This document shows positions 15,271 to 20,702 of a DNA stretch of 20,702 nucleotides, one piece after another (the stretch's first letter is position 1; each line of letters starts with the position of its first letter). A model generated the notes under the pieces. The model did no database searches. It was not told the DNA's origin and saw only the letters and a list, made by a program, of their open reading frames with translations. This DNA comes from an uncultured Mycoplasmatota bacterium (GTDB lineage: Bacteria > Bacillota_I > Bacilli_A > RF39 > UBA660), in the NCBI GenBank assembly GCA_948470005.1, contig CAOKNI010000018.1, positions 1 to 20,702 of the forward strand, given 5' to 3'. Position numbers and translations under genes: made by a program.

Positions 15271-15389
15271 AAACATGATTATAACAATTATCGACCAAGT
15301 TATGCTTTAAATTATAAAAACCCAATCGAATATAGAACTCAATTAGGGTTTAAATAAATGTTTTTTTTACTGTCTACTTTTTGTTGACA
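15271..15389 (+). mobile_element. IS3-family remnant: transposase tail plus right end
   Basis: On the + strand a frame ending at 15357 reads YNNYRPSYALNYKNPIEYRT, then QLGFK and a stop. This is the conserved C-terminus of IS3-family OrfB integrases (compare the usual YNxxRPHxALxxxTPxEYR pattern). After 13 more bases, TGTCTACTTTTTGTTGACA (15371-15389) looks like the element's terminal repeat, ending in the family's CA. The catalytic core and left end are absent. The remnant abuts the XRE tail on one side and the end of the five-cysteine gene on the other, so it marks a recombination or deletion junction. Confidence 0.78.
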
Positions 15390-15401
15390 AGTTCATTAAA
15401 A

Positions 15402-16130
15402 TTACTTCTTTTCTTTTTTATATTTTATGTTAAAATTATCTAGGTCATTTAGAGTAATACTTCCATCATAAATTGCTGCACTTACATCTTCAATAAAACC
15501 ACTCTCATATAAAACAACAACAATCTGACCACATCTAAAAAGATACTTGTATTTTTCATCTTCATAAAAAGGTTTAATTTCTTCGGTACATAATGATGTC
15601 AACTCTTTATCATAAGTCTCCTTATCAATAATATTTATAACTCTGTCATTTTCTTTCTTTTCAGACACTATTTGTTTTCGATAGTTTATACAATCTGTAT
15701 TGCCAGTTAACTCTTTACCAATATATATGTTTTTATTACCATCTTTTGTATTACAAATAATAATTCCTATATTCCCATCATGATATTCTTTAGAACCACC
15801 ATCTCGTTCATAAGTTTTAACCCGATTACCTAAACTTTCTAAATCTTTAATTATAACATTTATAAAATCTTTATCTTCTTTTAGCCATGTTTTTAGCTCT
15901 TTAGTTACCCCATCATGAGTATATCTTATTCTATCAATTAAATCATAAACATATACATATCTATCATCAAGCTCACAATAAAGATCAGGACTATATGCCC
16001 CATTAAAAGTCATATTGTTAAAAAACTTAGGATTTACGTCTTTAGATACAATTTTATTAATTACGCAAAATATAATTATTAATGTCATTATAATCAGTGC
16101 TAAAGTTACATATAAATTTTTTTGCTTCAT
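15402..16130 (-). CDS. Five-cysteine membrane-anchored protein, copy B
   Basis: A 242-aa paralogue of the protein at 9533-10264 with the same layout: an N-terminal membrane segment (about residues 5-25) and an outer domain starting PKFFNNMTFNG, with all five cysteines conserved and the same central KTYERDGGSKEYHDGNIG block. The ATG at 16130 (MKQKNLYVT) is chosen because it aligns with copy A and follows GGGATGG. The longer reading would need a TTG start. Its last residues (FNIKYKKEKK) match copy A. Differences are scattered along the length, so the two copies split well before, or were not homogenised like, the 239-aa gene pair. It closes the right module, after the serine protease. Function unknown. 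Confidence 0.75.
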   Translation of the reverse strand: MKQKNLYVTLALIIMTLIIIFCVINKIVSKDVNPKFFNNMTFNGAYSPDLYCELDDRYVYVYDLIDRIRYTHDGVTKELKTWLKEDKDFINVIIKDLESLGNRVKTYERDGGSKEYHDGNIGIIICNTKDGNKNIYIGKELTGNTDCINYRKQIVSEKKENDRVINIIDKETYDKELTSLCTEEIKPFYEDEKYKYLFRCGQIVVVLYESGFIEDVSAAIYDGSITLNDLDNFNIKYKKEKK

Positions 16131-16195
16131 ATTATACCATCCCAATTGCTATATTGATTATATAACTTATTTAACTAATAATCACCATCAAGTTA

Positions 16196-17464
16196 TTAAT
16201 ATCTTGTAGTATTTAAAGCAGCTTTAATTTTATCAGCTCGCGAAAAATATGTCATTTTTTGAGGGACATCACTATTTGCTCCTGCAGAAATTATTCCTAT
16301 AACACTAGCATTAGAATTACCATATCTATTAAAAGTGAATACTATTCCTCCACTATCACCTGGACCATTTAAAGCATCTGACCTTATTAAATCAACCATA
16401 TTTTTTATTTTTCCATTATAAGTTACCTTGCCTGACCATGACATACTAGTAATTCCACCTGTTTGAGCTTGAGTTCTAAATCCTACTTTGCCTATTAACT
16501 GACCCGTAACAAGATAAGGCCAAGAATCCGTAGTTTTCAAAGTTGTTTGTGGATTTATTTGCCAATTTAAATTATTAGTAAGGTTTTTTGAACTTTCAAC
16601 AAACGCAGCATCTACTGCACCCTCTAAAATGCTTTCGCGTACAGTACCTTCATATATAACCTCATTTTTATTTACACAATGCCCAGCAGTAATAAAACCA
16701 ATTTTCCCGTCTCTCTTTGCTCTGTATCCCATTGAGCAAAATTTATCAGTTCCATACCTAAGCAATGCTTCGCCAGGATTTAAACTTCCTACAACCATTT
16801 CACCTTTAATAAATGAAATTAAATCCGAATTAACTACATTTTCTTTAAATTCAGCTATTTTATCTTTTGAATTAGATTTTAATTCAACTATTATTTTATT
16901 AACCTCAACATCAATATAAAAAGCTAAAATATTATCATTATCATTACTCATAAAATAATTTTTAATTTTATCTTGAATTTCAAGTAGCTCTGCATAAGAA
17001 TGTTTTACATTTTTAACTAATATATTCTCATCATTATTTATTTTTTTATTAAATAAACTTAAAGTTTCATTTTTTGACTTTAATATACTATTGCTTTTTT
17101 CTGGCACAATTTGAACAACTAAATTTTGATTTTTATCAATATAAACTCCACCAAAATAATCGGGATATATTTTATCTCCATTTTTAGATGTTGTAAATAA
17201 TGATTCCAATTCATTTGCTTTTTCCACAGAAATACTATTTTTATAAATTATTTCTTTATAATTACCACCATATTCATTTTTTAATTCTTTTTCAAGGCTA
17301 GCAATAAAGTTATTATTTTCAAACATTTCGTCTATAATTAAAACATTATTGGCATTATTCTTTTTGCTAAAAACTGCTTGATTAAACACATTTGTATATA
17401 CAATAGATGCTATAATTACTAACAAAAAAATTAGTACTATTTTTTTCTTAAAATTTTTTTTCAT
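16196..17464 (-). CDS. Secreted S1-family (chymotrypsin-fold) serine protease
   Basis: A 422-aa protease with a signal anchor (residues 8-24), a long lysine-rich pro-region (about 35-225) and a C-terminal S1 domain. The full triad is visible: His262 in ITAGHCV, Asp285 in AVDAAFV, and Ser371 in GPGDSGG. Cys243 and Cys263 sit where the S1 disulphide next to the catalytic His is usual. The large N-terminal part resembles the pro-regions of alpha-lytic protease and streptogrisin relatives, which aid folding and are then removed; that comparison is by layout only. The Met before KKNFKKK is used; the ribosome site is weak (GAGAAA). A perfect AT-only hairpin (17481-17501) lies 17 bp upstream. The gene takes, in the right module, the place held in the left module by the M23 and transglutaminase genes. 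Confidence 0.9.
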   Translation of the reverse strand: MKKNFKKKIVLIFLLVIIASIVYTNVFNQAVFSKKNNANNVLIIDEMFENNNFIASLEKELKNEYGGNYKEIIYKNSISVEKANELESLFTTSKNGDKIYPDYFGGVYIDKNQNLVVQIVPEKSNSILKSKNETLSLFNKKINNDENILVKNVKHSYAELLEIQDKIKNYFMSNDNDNILAFYIDVEVNKIIVELKSNSKDKIAEFKENVVNSDLISFIKGEMVVGSLNPGEALLRYGTDKFCSMGYRAKRDGKIGFITAGHCVNKNEVIYEGTVRESILEGAVDAAFVESSKNLTNNLNWQINPQTTLKTTDSWPYLVTGQLIGKVGFRTQAQTGGITSMSWSGKVTYNGKIKNMVDLIRSDALNGPGDSGGIVFTFNRYGNSNASVIGIISAGANSDVPQKMTYFSRADKIKAALNTTRY

Positions 17465-17480
17465 TTTTAATTTCTCATTT

Positions 17481-17501
17481 AATTTAATAAAATATTAAAT
17501 T
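17481..17501. repeat. Perfect AT hairpin upstream of the protease gene
   Basis: AATTTAATA and TATTAAATT pair perfectly around a 3-nt centre, ending 17 bp before the protease start codon. It may hide the ribosome site or be an operator. In such AT-rich sequence chance is a real alternative. Confidence 0.35.
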
Positions 17502-17598
17502 AGTTCTTTCTTATAAATTTTTTTGAGATATTTACTCTTAAATTTTTGTACTTATTTAAATTATTTATCTACCCCTCCTAATAATTAATGGCATTTTC

Positions 17599-18318
17599 TT
17601 AAACAGAAATATCTACGCCATTCATTCTGTCATAAGTACTCGATGCTACACCGCTAAATTTAAAAACCCCACCATAGCCACCTGAGGAAATAGTATATTT
17701 CTTACTATCTTGAAGAGATATATTATTCATAGCATGTTGATAACTAGCATAAACTGTTCCTTTTTTTTCAACTCTAAAAGTCTGATTAACTACAATGTTA
17801 TTACCAGATGTTGGTAATTTGATGGAAACACCAAATCCACCAGTCAAAATTTGTTTCTCGTTTGAACTATCAAAAGTTGAACTACTTGAAACAGTAGTGG
17901 ATATTCCATTGTTTACTAACTTTGTATTGTCTAGGCGAGCTCCAATAACGTCATAACTTTTAACACTAGGAACTGAATCCCAAGTAGCTGTTACAGATAT
18001 TAGGCAATTTCTAGAACAACTTTTAGATATTTTTAATGTCTTATAACCGCTTTTAACGGTTGTAGCATAAGTAGACATAGGAATATAATATTTTGTTTCT
18101 AATTCGCCATTCATAATGTCAGATTCTATAAATTTGATATAATCACTACTAGTAAACAAATCTTGGGAACCATTCCAAAACATTTTACTTAAAAAGTCAT
18201 ACTCTTCTTTAGTAAATTCTACTCCGTTTTTATTTAAATAATAAATTTCTTTAGCTTGCACATTCATTGAAAATGAAAAAAATAAAACACTTAAAACTAC
18301 AAAAACAACTTTTCTCAT
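17599..18318 (-). CDS. Duplicated secreted protein of 239 aa, copy 2
   Basis: The second copy of the secreted protein at 14382-15101, with the same signal peptide, the same mature N-terminus and the SCSRNC pair. It is the same length, and its residues are identical except near the C-terminus (RMNGVDISV). GGAGGAG precedes the ATG. It follows the intact XRE regulator by about 100 bp. The leader keeps a TGGTATAAA block (TTGATGGTATAAAAG), shared with copy 1, that could serve as its promoter. It opens the right module, ahead of the serine protease. A GGAGGGG sequence about 20 bp past its stop has no start codon near it. Function unknown; co-regulation with the XRE gene is inferred. Confidence 0.8.
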   Translation of the reverse strand: MRKVVFVVLSVLFFSFSMNVQAKEIYYLNKNGVEFTKEEYDFLSKMFWNGSQDLFTSSDYIKFIESDIMNGELETKYYIPMSTYATTVKSGYKTLKISKSCSRNCLISVTATWDSVPSVKSYDVIGARLDNTKLVNNGISTTVSSSSTFDSSNEKQILTGGFGVSIKLPTSGNNIVVNQTFRVEKKGTVYASYQHAMNNISLQDSKKYTISSGGYGGVFKFSGVASSTYDRMNGVDISV

Positions 18319-18485
18319 AAGCTCCTCCTTTCCATAATAAAAATTATAATTATATATTTGGAAAAAATAAAGTGAACTTTTATACCATCAAGCTATTTGT
18401 ATATTCTTTAAGGGTATTATTTTAATATTTTTTGAACACTATCATAGAAATAATTTATACTATCTTTATAGGCAACACAATTACC
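17615..18485. repeat. Large duplicated block, copy 2
   Basis: Direct repeat of 14398-15269, on the same strand. It carries the 239-aa gene, its leader and the end of the XRE gene. In this copy the XRE gene continues intact to the right. Homology to copy 1 stops abruptly after ATTACC at 18485, inside that gene. Confidence 0.9.
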
Positions 18486-19493
18486 GGTATTGCATTTAAC
18501 TTCACTATTTATAACTAAAAAAGATTTTATAATTTCATTATCAAGATACTCATTATATTCAATCACATTTTTATCAATATAATAATTCCATTCTTGATTA
18601 TTTTCTGTCAAATTTAATAATGATGCTTCTTCAAAAAAACTAAATATTTTATTATTATTTTCATAAATATAAGTTCCATCAACCAATTTAAACTGGTTTT
18701 TAATTTTTTCTATATCTATTTTTGTTTCTGTTTGCTTATTTTGATTATCTTTTTCTTTGTCTTTAATATTTTGTTTTTTCAAGTTGAAAAATTTATTGTT
18801 AGCAAAATCTTTTTTTAAATCTAGTTTAATTGTATATTTATCTGTAGACGTCGTTATATCTAAATATAAATTTTTTACAATTGCTTTAATTTCGTTATAA
18901 GGAAAATATTCATTATAGCCATAAAAATCATATATTATTATTTTATTATCATCAGATTCATACACTAGCATATCCTCATTATTATTTTTATAATAAAGTT
19001 TTAAATTAGTTATTTCACTAGCACATACTATATTAGATAAATTAAAATAAATTTTTTCTTTGGTTGTAACAAATATCCCATTTTTTACATCGACATTTTT
19101 ATCATTATAATTTATATTATATACCATTATAGTATTATAAGTATTTAGAAAATAATAAACTAGAAATAATATTAAAATTAAAACTAATAATATCATAGTA
19201 TTTTTAAATCTTCGTTTATATTTATTTTTACTATCATATAAATTTATTTTTAAATCTTCTACTTCGTTTATATTTTCTTTACTAATTCTTTTACCCAATA
19301 ATAATTCATCAATAGAGATATCTAAAGCAACGGATAATCTTTTTAGGTTAATACCATTCGGTTTGTTTACATCTTTTTCCCATTTGTTTACCGCTTCTCT
19401 AGAGACTCCAGCTTTTTCACCAAGTTCCTCTTGAGTCAAATTTTTTTCGGTTCGCAACTTGGCAATAAATTTTCCAAAATCAATCTCTTTCAT
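18417..19493 (-). CDS. Membrane-tethered XRE-family transcriptional regulator
   Basis: A 358-aa protein with an N-terminal HTH_3 domain (about residues 5-62: FIAKLRTEKNLTQEELGEKA...VSREAVNKWEKD) that would bind DNA. It then has a basic linker, one membrane helix (TMILLVLILILFLVYYFL, about 98-116), and a roughly 240-residue outer domain with a Cys pair near the end (VKCNTGNC). The layout suggests a one-component sensor that reads an outside signal and controls genes in the cell. The start at 19493 is chosen because GGAG lies 8 nt upstream; the longer reading (MMYGVVK) lacks one. It has its own promoter and lies directly upstream of the 239-aa secreted protein gene, so that gene and the module are its likely targets. 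The tail was duplicated with that gene (see 15201-15269). Confidence 0.85.
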   Translation of the reverse strand: MKEIDFGKFIAKLRTEKNLTQEELGEKAGVSREAVNKWEKDVNKPNGINLKRLSVALDISIDELLLGKRISKENINEVEDLKINLYDSKNKYKRRFKNTMILLVLILILFLVYYFLNTYNTIMVYNINYNDKNVDVKNGIFVTTKEKIYFNLSNIVCASEITNLKLYYKNNNEDMLVYESDDNKIIIYDFYGYNEYFPYNEIKAIVKNLYLDITTSTDKYTIKLDLKKDFANNKFFNLKKQNIKDKEKDNQNKQTETKIDIEKIKNQFKLVDGTYIYENNNKIFSFFEEASLLNLTENNQEWNYYIDKNVIEYNEYLDNEIIKSFLVINSEVKCNTGNCVAYKDSINYFYDSVQKILK

Positions 19494-19518
19494 TTTAACA
19501 ACTCCATACATCATTAAA

Positions 19519-19546
19519 ATTATACCATGTTATTAAAAATTGTTAA
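19519..19546 (-). promoter_or_regulatory. Promoter of the XRE regulator
   Basis: TTAACA (complement of 19541-19546) and TATAAT (complement of 19519-19524) are 16 bp apart, with an extended TGG before the -10. The leader is about 20 nt. Confidence 0.7.
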
Positions 19547-19645
19547 ATTATAGAATATATTTTTTATTAAAAATTACTAGCTGAAAAGTTTTATCATATA
19601 AAATAAATTAAAAATCGCTAATAAAAATTAAAATGTTGTTAATAC

Positions 19646-19680
19646 AAAAAAGAAATAGTTTTTAGTTTGCTATTTCCTTA
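19646..19680 (-). terminator. metG terminator overlapping its stop codon
   Basis: GAAATAG and CTATTTC (complements of 19670-19676 and 19652-19658) form the stem, with an 11-nt loop, followed on the - strand by a T-run (complement of 19646-19651). The upstream arm lies in the last codons of metG. Confidence 0.7.
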
Positions 19681-20702
19681 GTTTCAATACGATTATATAT
19701 AATTTCTGGTTTTTTTAAGATAAGATTTTCTTCTAATTCGCCAAAGTTAAATATAGTTTCGTAGTTAGTTTTTTGAGTATTTAAATTTTTTAGAATTTTC
19801 TCGGCAGTTTCCGGAATAAACGGAGTTAAAAGAATTGTACAAATGCGAATACTTTCTAATAGATTATATAAAATTGTTTTTAAACGGTCTTTTTGGGTTT
19901 CTTCTTTAGCTAAACTCCAAGGGGTTGTTTCATCTATATATTTGTTACATTTTCGTAAAATATCCATGATTTCTTCAATGGCCTCATTTACTTTTAGTTC
20001 ATTCATATTGTTTTCCACTATATCTTTTAGGGATAGAACACTAGCTATTAAATCATTATCTATATTTTCTATTACTTTAGGGTTAGTTACAATACCTTCA
20101 AAATATTTGTGAGACATACTTACGGTTCTATTAACAAGATTTCCTAAAGTATTTACTAAATCAGCATTGGTTCTAGATACTAAAGCTTCCTCAGAAAAGT
20201 TTCCATCGCTACCAAATGGCACTTCCCGAAGAGCATAATATCTTACTGCATCGACACCGTAAGCATTAATATATTCGCGGGGGTCTTTATAATTTCCTAA
20301 GCTTTTAGAAATTTTGCCACCATCAATCTTTAGCCAACCATGGCCAAATACTTGTTTTGGAAGCGGTAAATCTAGAGCCATTAAAAGACAAGGCCAAATA
20401 ATAGTATGAAATCTTACTATTTCTTTACCGACTATATGGAGGTCAGCTGGCCAAAATTTTTGGAATAATTCGCTATCTGTATTGGGATAACCAAGAGATG
20501 TAATATAATTAGATAAAGCATCAACCCAAACGTACACTACATGGTTAGAATCAAATGAAACAGGAACTCCCCACTTAAAACTGGTACGAGATACACATAA
20601 ATCTTCTAATCCTGGTTTAATAAAGTTATTTAACATTTCATTTTTACGGGAAAGTGGTAAGATAAAATTAGGATGCTTATCATAAAAGTTTATTAAACGA
20701 TC
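19662..20702 (-). CDS. metG: Methionyl-tRNA synthetase, C-terminal part (runs off the right edge)
   Basis: This enzyme joins methionine to tRNA-Met using ATP, in the cytoplasm, and serves both initiation and elongation. The frame stays open to the window edge (347 codons to the stop), so the true start lies outside; the internal Met at 20636 is not the start. Visible parts are the connective-peptide end (LSRKNEMLNNFI), the catalytic-domain motif VVYVWVDALSNY, the segment HIVGKEIVRFHTIIWPCLLMAL, and the ATP-loop motif KISKSLGN, the KMSKS variant with Ile. These are followed by the helical anticodon-binding domain. It ends soon after ILLTPFIPETAEKIL, so the extra C-terminal tRNA-binding (Trbp111-like) domain of the Bacillus enzyme is absent; that domain could be encoded separately. 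A terminator overlaps the stop, isolating it from the accessory locus. Confidence 0.95.
   Translation of the reverse strand, partial: DRLINFYDKHPNFILPLSRKNEMLNNFIKPGLEDLCVSRTSFKWGVPVSFDSNHVVYVWVDALSNYITSLGYPNTDSELFQKFWPADLHIVGKEIVRFHTIIWPCLLMALDLPLPKQVFGHGWLKIDGGKISKSLGNYKDPREYINAYGVDAVRYYALREVPFGSDGNFSEEALVSRTNADLVNTLGNLVNRTVSMSHKYFEGIVTNPKVIENIDNDLIASVLSLKDIVENNMNELKVNEAIEEIMDILRKCNKYIDETTPWSLAKEETQKDRLKTILYNLLESIRICTILLTPFIPETAEKILKNLNTQKTNYETIFNFGELEENLILKKPEIIYNRIETKEIAN

Noticed and set aside
16131..16139. TGGTATAAT directly before the copy B start as a promoter
   Set aside because: It is a perfect extended -10, but transcription would begin inside the coding sequence, so it would give a message without its start codon. 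The match is probably chance or part of the ribosome-site region.
16143..16145. TTG as start of the five-cysteine copy B gene
   Set aside because: The ATG at 16130 aligns with the start of copy A and has GGGATGG upstream; the five extra residues are not in copy A.

Overview
This is a low-GC (roughly 30%), densely coded bacterial window. It fits an uncultivated, gut-type member of the Bacilli/Erysipelotrichia/RF39-RFN20 group. It carries murA, rpmE, metG, an MntP-like pump and, tellingly, the forespore signalling gene spoIIR, so the lineage is or recently was endospore-forming. Tryptophan is TGG and the stops I read are TAA or TAG, consistent with the standard bacterial code. This is inference from gene content; no marker gives the species.

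Layout. (1) Positions 1-3900 are a decayed, mobile-element-rich stretch. A C-terminal scrap of a large surface protein (178-381, -) is followed by a small intact gene of unknown role (516-776, +). Next is a complete IS256-family element (818-2280) with imperfect inverted ends and an 8-bp target duplication. A frameshifted, internally deleted surface-protein gene (2546-3544, -) and an XRE-type regulator gene broken by one in-frame TGA (3652-3876, +) close the stretch. (2) Positions 4030-9300 are the core block: rpmE, an SGNH-fold membrane-anchored protein lacking the usual catalytic residues, and murA (all -), then spoIIR and an mntP-like gene (+), then an ABC exporter half-transporter (-) meeting mntP tail-to-tail with no spacer. 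(3) Positions 9530-19500 are an accessory secreted-protein locus, all on the - strand. (4) From 19662 to the right edge lies the C-terminal half of metG.

The accessory locus looks like two paralogous modules laid end to end. The right module, read 5' to 3' on the - strand, is a membrane-tethered XRE regulator, a 239-aa secreted protein, an S1 serine protease, and a 242-aa five-cysteine membrane-anchored protein. The left module is a 22-codon tail of the same XRE gene, a second copy of the 239-aa protein, a DNRLRE/M23 peptidase gene with a frameshift, a 291-aa membrane-anchored protein, a transglutaminase-like cysteine enzyme, a broken ABC ATPase piece, and a second copy of the five-cysteine protein. 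Both modules thus open with the same secreted protein and close with the same anchored protein, while the hydrolase cargo in the middle differs. An IS3-family transposase tail and right end mark the junction. The function is unknown; a regulated set of cell-surface or envelope-targeting hydrolases is an inference. No tRNA, rRNA or CRISPR array was seen.
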